Of a stretch of DNA of 12,991 nt, positions 7,473-12,991 are shown piece after piece. Where the stretch lies: assembly GCA_044868325.1 (NCBI GenBank), contig JBIOWI010000137.1:1-12991 (forward strand), written 5' to 3'. The position numbers and the translations under genes were made by a program. The notes beneath the pieces are model-generated. The model searched no databases. It had not been told where the DNA came from and was given only the letters and a program-made list of their open reading frames with translations. Source of the DNA: AWTP1-13 sp044868325 (GTDB lineage Bacteria > Pseudomonadota > Alphaproteobacteria > Rhizobiales > Hyphomicrobiaceae). Every line of letters starts with the position of its first letter. Positions within the stretch are counted from its first letter, which is position 1.

Positions 7473-7948
7473 CAGTCGAGTCGCAATCGAGGCCCGCGCC
7501 GGCCGAGCATCTGAGGCTCAGGCTGTGGGTGCGGCTGCTGCGTGCCGCACGCCCCATCGAGGCCGAGCTGCGCCGCCGCCTCGCCCGCCAGTTCGGCGTC
7601 ACGCTGCCCAAGTTCGACGCGATGGCGGCGCTGGCCCGCCGCGAGGCCGGCATGACCATGACGGAGGTATCGCGGCACCTCATGGTATCCAACGGCAACG
7701 TCACCGGCCTGGTGGACCGGCTGGTCGCCGAGGGCCTGGTGATGCGCATCGCCAACGAGAAGGACCGGCGCGCCACGTTCGTGCGGCTGACACCCAAGGG
7801 CCTGCGCCTGTTTGCGACCGTGGCCGAGGCGCACGAACGGTGGGTGGACGAGATCCTGGCCTCCTTCGGCGACGAGCGGAGCGAGGCCATGATCGACCTG
7901 CTCGACGCCTTGCGGGCGGAGACGCGCACAGGAGGGCGAGCCCCATGA
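7469..7948 (+). CDS. MarR-family transcriptional regulator
   Basis: This is a 159-residue winged-helix protein. The start is ATG overlapping the SDR stop as ATGA, with a GGGGGGAGAGG stretch just upstream; a longer in-frame reading to 7403 lies inside the SDR gene and is less likely. The DNA-binding core is at about 48-113: helix LPKFDAMAALAR, recognition helix VSNGNVTGLVDRLVAEGLV (73-91), and wing EKDRRATFVRLTPKG (97-111) with the D99-R100-R101 turn typical of MarR. Flanking helices (12-43 and 113-150) form the dimer. Members in aromatic-CoA clusters are commonly repressors released by the aryl-CoA. Its place inside the operon implies autoregulation, with candidate sites at 4274-4318 and 3563-3584. 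Confidence 0.9.
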   Translation: MTVESQSRPAPAEHLRLRLWVRLLRAARPIEAELRRRLARQFGVTLPKFDAMAALARREAGMTMTEVSRHLMVSNGNVTGLVDRLVAEGLVMRIANEKDRRATFVRLTPKGLRLFATVAEAHERWVDEILASFGDERSEAMIDLLDALRAETRTGGRAP

Positions 7949-8751
7949 CAATCGACCGGAGCTTCAAGCATTTCAACTGGCGCCTCACCGACGGCGTTGC
8001 GGTGATCTCGCTGGCGCGGCCCGAGCGCAAGAACCCGCTCACCTTCGACTCCTACGCCGAGCTGCGCGACACGTTCCGCGCACTGCCCTATGCCGAGGAG
8101 GTGAAGGCGGTGGTGCTTGCCTCCAGCGGCGGCAACTTCTGCTCCGGCGGCGACGTGCACGACATCATCGGGCCGCTGCTCGACAGGGACATGAAGGGCC
8201 TCCTCGCCTTCACCCGCATGACCGGCGACTTGGTGAAGGCCATGAAGGCGGCGCCGCAGCCGGTGATCGCCGCGGTGGACGGCGTATGCGTGGGCGCTGG
8301 CGCGATGATTGCACTGTTCGCCGACATGCGCCTCGGCACGCCCGCCGCCAAGACCGCGTTCCTCTTCACCCGCGACGGCCTGGCCGGCTGCGACATGGGG
8401 GCCTGCGCCATGCTGCCCCGCGTCGTCGGCCAGGGCCGCGCCGCTGAGCTGCTCCTCACCGGCCGCACCATGTCGGCCGAGGAGGGCGAGCGCTGGGGCT
8501 TCTTCAACCGGCTGGTGGCGCCCGACGCGCTGGAGTCCGAGGCGGTGGCGCTGGCCAGATCGCTCGCCGCCGGCCCGACCTTCGCGCACACGATGACCAA
8601 GACGATGCTGAGCCAGGAATGGTCCATGACCCTGGACCAGGCCATCGAGGCCGAGGCCCAGGCACAGGCCATCTGCATGCAGACCCGCGATTTCCGCCGC
8701 GCCTACGAGGCGTTCGTGGCGAAGCAGAAGCCGCGGTTCGAAGGAGATTGA
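7945..8751 (+). CDS. Enoyl-CoA hydratase/isomerase family protein (crotonase fold)
   Basis: This is a 268-residue crotonase-fold protein starting at an ATG that overlaps the MarR stop as ATGA, with GGAGGG 8 bases upstream. The oxyanion-hole segments are clear: NFCSGGD at 64-70 and GVCVGAGA at 113-120. The conserved block FLFTRDGLAGCDMGACAMLP (139-158) is typical of the crotonases found beside 2-aminobenzoyl-CoA-type flavoenzymes. By alignment from the family pattern, the two glutamates of classical enoyl-CoA hydratase fall on M121 and R143, so ordinary hydratase chemistry is doubtful. D150 or another residue may serve instead. It is expected to act on an alicyclic acyl-CoA in the pathway, possibly in hydration, isomerisation or ring opening. 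It is the last gene of the tightly overlapping set that starts at 4375. Confidence 0.9.
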   Translation: MTIDRSFKHFNWRLTDGVAVISLARPERKNPLTFDSYAELRDTFRALPYAEEVKAVVLASSGGNFCSGGDVHDIIGPLLDRDMKGLLAFTRMTGDLVKAMKAAPQPVIAAVDGVCVGAGAMIALFADMRLGTPAAKTAFLFTRDGLAGCDMGACAMLPRVVGQGRAAELLLTGRTMSAEEGERWGFFNRLVAPDALESEAVALARSLAAGPTFAHTMTKTMLSQEWSMTLDQAIEAEAQAQAICMQTRDFRRAYEAFVAKQKPRFEGD

Positions 8752-8785
8752 GTTTCCCTCACTCCATTCGCGCTTCCTCCGGGAG

Positions 8786-8816
8786 GGTGGTTAACCGCGA
8801 AGCTGCGCAACCCACC
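8786..8816. repeat. Dispersed hairpin repeat, divergent copy 2
   Basis: GGTGGTTAACC at the left and GCAACCCACC at the right flank a CGCGAAGCTGCG centre. The arms match the other GGTGGGTTA...TAACCCACC copies with several changes. It lies 34 bases after the stop of the crotonase gene and may mark the left edge of the segment carrying the membrane-protein gene. Confidence 0.45.
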
Positions 8817-8840
8817 GTTTCGCAAGGCCTGCTCTCGGCC

Positions 8841-8854
8841 GTCCCCTACGGGAC
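8841..8854 (+). other. Small hairpin downstream of the crotonase gene
   Basis: GTCCC CTAC GGGAC forms a 5-bp stem with a 4-base loop. It has no T run directly after it. It could take part in 3' end formation for the upstream operon, with weak support. Confidence 0.25.
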
Positions 8855-8997
8855 AACGGGAGCCGTCAAAACCGGCTTGCTTGCCTATTTGCTAGATGTC
8901 ATAAGGCCTTAGCGTTGCGCGCGCGAGCAATCGCACTCGCATGTTGTTCCTCAGCTACCACGGTACGACTGTAGTCAACTGTATTGGGATAACAAAT

Positions 8998-10272
8998 ATG
9001 GATGCCGCCGCCCAAAGCTGCAGCCCTGGTCGATCGAGACAGGACCGCATGCTCGTCCTCTCGATCAACGCGGCGCTCGTTATTTTCGTTTTCCTGATTT
9101 ACTATGCAACCAATCTCTACTCCATAAATTCCAAGGAGTTGAATGACTACCCGTTCAGCTCAGATGTGGCGATGTATGCCTTCGGTGACGGCGCGCCGGA
9201 AGGCCATCGGCTGACGACCCTCTTATTGCGCACCTACAGATATCTTATAACCTCTCTTTTTGGATTGCAGGAGACCGCGGCGCGGATCAAGCTTCCATTC
9301 GCCTTAATGGGCGCTGCAAACTTTGTGGTGGCGGTCGCCGCATTCTCCCACTTCTTCGGTGGTTTTCGACCCAGAACCATATTGTACGGCCTTTGCTATG
9401 CATTCAGCTTTATGGTTTGGTACTTTGCGAGCGTACCGGAGAGCTATGCACTTACCACCTTGCTGTATTCAGTATATATTTATGTATTCTTGCGCTTTGG
9501 GAAGGAGCGCATCACGCTGCGCACCTCGATTACCCTGACGATCGTGTTTCTCGCTGCCTTGTACAACGATCTCTCCGTCCTCCTGCTGCTCGCCGTGCCG
9601 GCGATCTATTTTGGCTTCAGGCTAGCAACTGAGCCGGACATCAGGCGGTGCGTTATGTTGCACATGGCCGCATTCGCTGTTTACTTGGTGCACAACGTAG
9701 CGGTCGATCATTTCTTTTTCCGCTATTGGCTGTCCCTCAAAATCAATAGCCCGATTGACCAGGGCAGCGGCTTGATGGGCTATGTCTACAACCACAACAT
9801 TTCTGAGCTGATCACGGCATTCTTTTTGCACGGCGTCGGTGCGCCATCGACAGACCTGCCTCATGCGACGGGTCGCGCTCCCTTTCCCTACTATAAGGGA
9901 TTTTTCGATCCATCGCTATATAACTATTTCGATGATCCGACATCGCTTTTCTTCTTTGCAATATTCATATGGCTGGTAACATTCATAAGAGTATCGAAAG
10001 CGACACGCGTGATTGTCGCGCTGGCGGGATTCGTCGCCGTAAGGATGGCGTTCGTCGCTCTGTATAATCCGGCTGAGGCCATACTGTATCCGATCCTTTC
10101 AATGCTTGCGCTGATGCTTATTTTATTTTACTTCCTGGAGGTTTCGACTTTTAAGTACAAGACCGCTTTGGTGGCGCTGTTGTTGACGTCAATCGTTACT
10201 ACAAACGCAAAGTTTTTTATATTTTCACATTGGCCTCAGGAAAGCTCGGCGTTCGCCGATCCGGGACCATGA
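8998..10272 (+). CDS. Polytopic membrane protein, possibly GT-C-type glycosyltransferase-like
   Basis: The protein has 424 residues from the ATG at 8998. None of the possible starts (8941, 8998, 9049) has a strong ribosome site; 8998 gives a short polar N-tail before the first membrane helix. Ten to twelve membrane segments are seen, at about 18-40, 98-120, 124-145, 149-166, 175-207 (two), 217-236, 264-281, 316-334, 338-357, 361-381 and 387-403. A polar loop with acidic residues (ELNDYPFSSD, 47-56) follows helix 1, SVPESYALT is at 145-153, and YNPAEAILYP is near 356-365. This layout recalls GT-C membrane glycosyltransferases that use lipid-linked sugars, but no signature proves it. Its codons and DNA are much AT-richer than the neighbours (many TTT, TAT, ATT and ATA). 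It interrupts a catabolic cluster, which suggests later acquisition. It may be an unrelated membrane protein. Confidence 0.72.
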   Translation: MDAAAQSCSPGRSRQDRMLVLSINAALVIFVFLIYYATNLYSINSKELNDYPFSSDVAMYAFGDGAPEGHRLTTLLLRTYRYLITSLFGLQETAARIKLPFALMGAANFVVAVAAFSHFFGGFRPRTILYGLCYAFSFMVWYFASVPESYALTTLLYSVYIYVFLRFGKERITLRTSITLTIVFLAALYNDLSVLLLLAVPAIYFGFRLATEPDIRRCVMLHMAAFAVYLVHNVAVDHFFFRYWLSLKINSPIDQGSGLMGYVYNHNISELITAFFLHGVGAPSTDLPHATGRAPFPYYKGFFDPSLYNYFDDPTSLFFFAIFIWLVTFIRVSKATRVIVALAGFVAVRMAFVALYNPAEAILYPILSMLALMLILFYFLEVSTFKYKTALVALLLTSIVTTNAKFFIFSHWPQESSAFADPGP

Positions 10273-10595
10273 CACTGGCCGGGCTTGGACCCCAGGCAGC
10301 CAGCGCCAAGAACTTGAGTTCGATTTGAATGGCCCAGCAGGCGGCCAGCGCGGTCGGGCTCGACGAACTGGGCATCGACGCACACTCGGGCACCAACGTG
10401 GCAGCACATCGCCCGACAACGATCGTCGCCGGCTGAGCTTCTTCCTGGGTGCTGCTTCCGCCCACCGCTCGGAGAGCAACGTTACCCTACACACGGGGGT
10501 TGCAAGCGGAGTAGCATGGCGGCCTGACCTTGCCTGTACCGGCTCAACGCCGGTCCTGCTCAGGATCGAGCGCTGGAACGACTGCGGAGGCCTCT
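10273..10595. other. Intergenic region before the aryl-CoA ligase
   Basis: No recognisable gene is present in these 323 bases. Short open stretches exist in several frames (for example from ATG at 10268 for 19 codons) without family resemblance, and they may be relics. A 6-bp hairpin, ACCGGC TCAAC GCCGGT, lies at 10538-10554, 41 bases before the ligase start. The promoter for ligase and RidA is presumably here if the membrane gene separates them from the upstream operon; no clear -35/-10 pair was found. Confidence 0.4.
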
Positions 10596-12281
10596 ATGTT
10601 CGCCAGAATGTTTGCTCGCGAGCGCCGGTCCGCCCCCCGAATTGCCCCCAAGGGCGCCGACAGCCTCGGCCCCTCGGCTCACCTCGACACCTTCGCGCGC
10701 GACAACCTCCCGCCCGCCGCGCAGTGGCCCGATCTGCTGCTCGACCGGCCCGAGCTCCAGTATCCGGAGCACCTGAACGCCGCGGTGGAGCTGACCGACC
10801 GCATGGTCGAGAAGGGCTGCGGCGACCGCACAGCGCTGATCGGCAACGGCCGGCGCCGCACCTACAAGGAACTGACGGACTGGTCGAACCGGCTCGCCCA
10901 CGCCCTGGTGGAGGACTTCGGCGTCCAGCCCGGCAACCGCGTCCTCCTGCGCTCCGGCAACAACCCGGCCATGGTGGCGGCATGGCTGGCGGTCACCAAA
11001 GCCGGCGCGGTGGCCGTCAACACCATGCCTCTCCTGCGCGCCGGCGAGCTGACAAAGATCGTCGACAAGGCGCAGGTGTCGCTGGCGCTCACTGACAGCC
11101 GCATCGCCGACGAGCTCGTGGCCAGCGCCAAGGAGAGCCGGTTCCTCAAGAAGGTGATCAACTTCGACGGCACCGCCAACCATGACGCCGAGCTGGACCG
11201 CACCGCGCTGAGCAAGCCCGTCAAGTTCGACGCCGTGCGGACCGGGCGCGACGACGTGGCCCTTTTGGGCTTCACCTCCGGCACCACCGGCGAACCCAAG
11301 GGCACCATGCATTTCCACCGCGACCTGCTGATCGTCGCCGACGGCTATGCCAGGGAGGTGCTGGGCGTCACTCCGGACGATGTGTTCGTCGGCTCGCCGC
11401 CGCTCGCCTTCACGTTCGGCCTCGGCGGACTCGCCATCTTCCCGCTGCGCTTCGGCGCCACGGCGACGCTGCTCGAGAACGCCTCGCCGGCCAACATGAT
11501 CGAGATCATCGAGACCTACAAGGCCACCATCTGCTTCACCTCGCCCACGGCCTATCGCGCCATGATGACGGCCATGGACAACGGTGCCGATCTCTCCTCA
11601 CTCAGGATGGCGGTGTCGGCCGGCGAGACGCTGCCGGCACCGGTGTTCGAGGAGTGGGTGAGGAAGACCGGCAAACCGATCCTCGACGGCATCGGCTCCA
11701 CCGAGCTGCTCCACATCTTCATCACCAACCGTCTCGGCGACGCGCGTCCCGGCGCCACCGGCAAGCCCGTCGCGGGCTACGAGGCAAAGATCGTGGACGA
11801 CGACATGAAGGAGGTGCCGGACGGCACCGTGGGCCACCTCGCCGTGCGCGGGCCGACGGGCTGCCGCTATCTCGCCGACGACCGCCAGACCAGGTACGTG
11901 CGCGACGGCTGGAACCTCACCGGCGACGACTTCGTGCGCGACGAGAAGGGCACCTTCCACTTCATGGCGCGCGCCGACGACATGATCGTCTCCTCGGGCT
12001 ACAACATCGCTGGGCCGGAGGTGGAGGCGGCGCTGCTCTCGCACGCCGCGGTCGCCGAGTGCGCGGTGGTCGGCTCGCCCGATGAGGCGCGCGGCCAGAT
12101 CGTGGAGGCGCACGTGGTGCTGCGCGAGGGCTTCGCGGCGGACGAAGCGTGCGTCAAGGCGCTCCAGGACCACGTGAAGGCGACCATCGCGCCCTACAAG
12201 TATCCACGCTCCGTCAAGTTCGTCGCCGCCCTGCCCAAAACGCAGACCGGGAAGATTCAGAGGTTCAAGCTTCGAACGTAG
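10596..12281 (+). CDS. Benzoate-CoA ligase family protein, probably 2-aminobenzoate (anthranilate)-CoA ligase
   Basis: This is a 561-residue acyl-adenylate-forming ligase (ANL family). It activates an aromatic acid with ATP and CoA to aryl-CoA, AMP and PPi, the entry step of the pathway. ATG at 10596 has GGAGG at 10586-10590 with a 5-base spacer. Motifs seen are the P-loop FTSGTTGEPKG at 226-236, GSPPLAFTFGLGG at 266-278 in the substrate pocket region, GIGSTE at 365-370, NLTGDD at 440-445, and the C-terminal PKTQTGKIQRFKLR at 547-560, whose K553 fits the adenylation lysine. About 30-40 residues precede the usual start of the family's core. In Azoarcus evansii the partner ligase of the flavoenzyme is AbmG. 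Benzoate, salicylate or anthranilate cannot be told apart by eye. The stop codon TAG is part of a hairpin repeat. Confidence 0.92.
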   Translation: MFARMFARERRSAPRIAPKGADSLGPSAHLDTFARDNLPPAAQWPDLLLDRPELQYPEHLNAAVELTDRMVEKGCGDRTALIGNGRRRTYKELTDWSNRLAHALVEDFGVQPGNRVLLRSGNNPAMVAAWLAVTKAGAVAVNTMPLLRAGELTKIVDKAQVSLALTDSRIADELVASAKESRFLKKVINFDGTANHDAELDRTALSKPVKFDAVRTGRDDVALLGFTSGTTGEPKGTMHFHRDLLIVADGYAREVLGVTPDDVFVGSPPLAFTFGLGGLAIFPLRFGATATLLENASPANMIEIIETYKATICFTSPTAYRAMMTAMDNGADLSSLRMAVSAGETLPAPVFEEWVRKTGKPILDGIGSTELLHIFITNRLGDARPGATGKPVAGYEAKIVDDDMKEVPDGTVGHLAVRGPTGCRYLADDRQTRYVRDGWNLTGDDFVRDEKGTFHFMARADDMIVSSGYNIAGPEVEAALLSHAAVAECAVVGSPDEARGQIVEAHVVLREGFAADEACVKALQDHVKATIAPYKYPRSVKFVAALPKTQTGKIQRFKLRT

Positions 12282-12282
12282 G

Positions 12283-12310
12283 TTGGGTTAGCGCGAAGCG
12301 CGTAACCCGA
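12283..12310. repeat. Dispersed hairpin repeat, copy 3
   Basis: GGGTTAGCGC (12285-12294), loop GAA and GCGCGTAACCC (12298-12308) form a hairpin with one bulge. It starts within two bases of the ligase stop, and the preceding TAGGTT belongs to the repeat edge as in copy 5. It may serve as a 3' end structure. Confidence 0.65.
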
Positions 12311-12342
12311 CACGGCAAGCTGCGGTGGGCGAGATTGCCAAT

Positions 12343-12374
12343 GGTGGGTTACGGCCCTGCGGACCTAACCCACC
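12343..12374. repeat. Dispersed hairpin repeat, copy 4
   Basis: GGTGGGTTA on the left and TAACCCACC on the right are perfect inverted arms around a GGCCC/GGACC centre. The outer flank CCTAC is the mirror of the GTAGG edge of copies 3 and 5. It lies between the ligase and RidA genes, 46 bases before the RidA ATG, and forms a close pair with copy 3. Confidence 0.65.
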
Positions 12375-12419
12375 CTACATCGCAACGCCGCCGTGTCACA
12401 CACCAGCAGCGAGACCCGC

Positions 12420-12812
12420 ATGCAACTCCTGCAACCCAAGCACTGGAAGCCGGCCAAGGGCTTCGCCAACGGCATCGCCGCGACCGGGCGGCAGATCTTC
12501 GTCGCCGGGCAGGTCGGCTGGAATGCCGAGCAGCAATTTGAGAGCGACGACTTCGTCGCGCAGGTCGAGCAGGCGCTCTCCAACATCGTGGCGGTGCTTG
12601 CCGAGGCCGAAGCGAGGCCGGAGCACCTCGTGCGGCTCACCTGGTATGTCACCGACAAGAGCGAGTACCTCGCGCGGCTCAGCGAGGTGGGGCAGGTCTA
12701 TCGCCGGGTGATCGGACGCCACTTTCCGGCGATGACCCTTGTGCAGGTCGCCGCGCTCCTGGAGGACCGCGCCAAGGTCGAGATCGAGGCGACCGCGGTG
12801 GTTCCGGCGTAG
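12420..12812 (+). CDS. RidA family protein (YjgF/YER057c/UK114)
   Basis: This 130-residue protein has the usual length for RidA enzymes, which are small trimers that hydrolyse reactive enamines/imines to keto compounds and ammonia. The ATG at 12420 gives MQLLQPKHW, which fits the family's usual start; a GTG at 12393 would add nine residues, and neither has a strong ribosome site. Landmarks are GIAATGRQIFVAGQVGWN (about 18-35), FVAQVEQALSNIVAVLAEAEA (43-63), HLVRLTWYVTD (67-77) and the C-terminal AALLEDRAKVEIEATAV (110-126). The C-terminal E-x-E-A-T-A block is characteristic; in place of the R105-type Arg of E. coli RidA it has V-A-A-L, so deaminase activity needs care. In this cluster it may act on the enamine product of the 2-aminobenzoyl-CoA flavoenzyme. 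Its TAG stop lies in the edge of a hairpin repeat. Confidence 0.88.
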   Translation: MQLLQPKHWKPAKGFANGIAATGRQIFVAGQVGWNAEQQFESDDFVAQVEQALSNIVAVLAEAEARPEHLVRLTWYVTDKSEYLARLSEVGQVYRRVIGRHFPAMTLVQVAALLEDRAKVEIEATAVVPA

Positions 12813-12814
12813 GT

Positions 12815-12843
12815 TTGGTTAGGCCCGAAGGGCCGTAACCCAA
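12815..12843. repeat. Dispersed hairpin repeat, copy 5
   Basis: TTGGTTA and GGCCC, loop GAA (12827-12829), then GGGCC and TAACCCAA form a strong hairpin. It directly follows the RidA stop codon, which lies in the same TAGGTT edge as in copy 3. It lies about 33 bases from the 3' end of the group II intron. Confidence 0.65.
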
Positions 12844-12876
12844 CATTGCAACCTCGACCGCTACAGTTTGCCATGA

Positions 12877-12991
12877 TCGCGGTAGGGACGTGAGTTACCT
12901 CACGCCCCCCGCACAGATCCGTACGTGCCCAATTAAGGCATACGGCTCCCACCTCGGGTATTTGGCGGCAAAGCGGATGCTCGGCCATGGG
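12877..12991 (-). mobile_element. Group II intron, 3' end (domains V and VI), continuing beyond the window
   Basis: On the minus strand, the 33 bases at 12916-12948 fit domain V: GAGCCGTATGC (with the AGC catalytic triad), a short loop, and GCACGTACGGATC. Domain VI follows, as a hairpin with arms GGGCGTGAG and CTCACGTCCC around GTAA, then TACC with a candidate branch-point A at 12883. The 3' splice site should be 5-8 bases further on, near 12876-12878; it is not fixed exactly. The rest of the intron, including most of its protein gene, lies to the right of the window. Confidence 0.82.
12895..12991 (-). CDS. Group II intron reverse transcriptase/maturase, C-terminal 31 codons
   Basis: The frame ending at the TAA (complement of 12895-12897) reads PWPSIRFAAKYPRWEPYALI, then GHVRICAGGVR and stop. 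The SIRFAAKYPRWEPYA ending is one I recognise from group II intron-encoded proteins (LtrA type). The protein normally copies and splices the intron. The frame runs right through domain V and stops in the loop of domain VI, so the coding and catalytic RNA parts overlap. Other frames here (for example one starting MAEHPLCRQ) are shadows of this RNA. Only the tail is visible, so whether the full protein is intact is unknown. Confidence 0.75.
   Translation of the reverse strand, partial: PWPSIRFAAKYPRWEPYALIGHVRICAGGVR

Noticed and set aside
10217..10494. Minus-strand frames between the membrane protein and ligase, considered as a transposase remnant
   Set aside because: No transposase motif, terminal inverted repeat or target duplication could be seen, so it is listed only as an unassigned gap.
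12698..12988. Minus-strand frame starting MAEHPLCRQ across the intron end
   Set aside because: It runs from the group II intron RNA into the hairpin repeat and RidA antisense. The maturase frame one base away fits the known C-terminal ending.

Overview
The window is high-GC DNA, most likely from an alphaproteobacterium of the Hyphomicrobiales (Bradyrhizobium/Rhodopseudomonas-like). This is an inference from the base composition, the gene families and the dispersed hairpin repeats with GGGTTA...TAACCC arms. No rRNA, tRNA or CRISPR array was seen.

Left part (1-2222). A truncated minus-strand gene start (1-37) diverges from two exported proteins on the plus strand. The first (145-606) is a small basic protein ending in two copies of a Cys-x3-Pro-x-Ser-x2-Cys motif. 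The second (673-2037) is a PAP2/vanadium-haloperoxidase-like protein made of two tandem homologous halves; only the second half keeps the active-site histidines. The two genes share a related signal-peptide segment although their mature parts are unrelated.

Middle and right part (2223-12812). This is a catabolic cluster for aerobic breakdown of an aromatic acid as its CoA thioester. An acyl-CoA dehydrogenase is on the minus strand. On the plus strand are a two-domain flavin enzyme of the 2-aminobenzoyl-CoA monooxygenase/reductase (salicylyl-CoA 5-hydroxylase-like) family, a short-chain dehydrogenase, a MarR regulator and a crotonase-family protein. These four are joined by overlapping stop/start codons. 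Further on come a benzoate-CoA-ligase-family enzyme and a RidA-family protein. The likely order of action is: ligase makes the aryl-CoA; the flavoenzyme hydroxylates and reduces the ring; the dehydrogenase, crotonase and acyl-CoA dehydrogenase carry out beta-oxidation-like steps; RidA may hydrolyse an enamine/imine intermediate. That last role would fit an amino-substituted substrate such as anthranilate. The substrate itself is inferred. A 43-codon lipoprotein gene (3826-3957) lies between the acyl-CoA dehydrogenase and the flavoenzyme.

An AT-richer gene for a polytopic membrane protein (8998-10272) sits inside this cluster, between the crotonase and the ligase, and looks like a later insertion. 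Five copies of one hairpin repeat family lie at gene ends; two of them supply the stop codon of the gene beside them. The right edge (about 12877-12991) is the 3' end of a group II intron on the minus strand, with domains V and VI and the last 31 codons of its reverse transcriptase/maturase.
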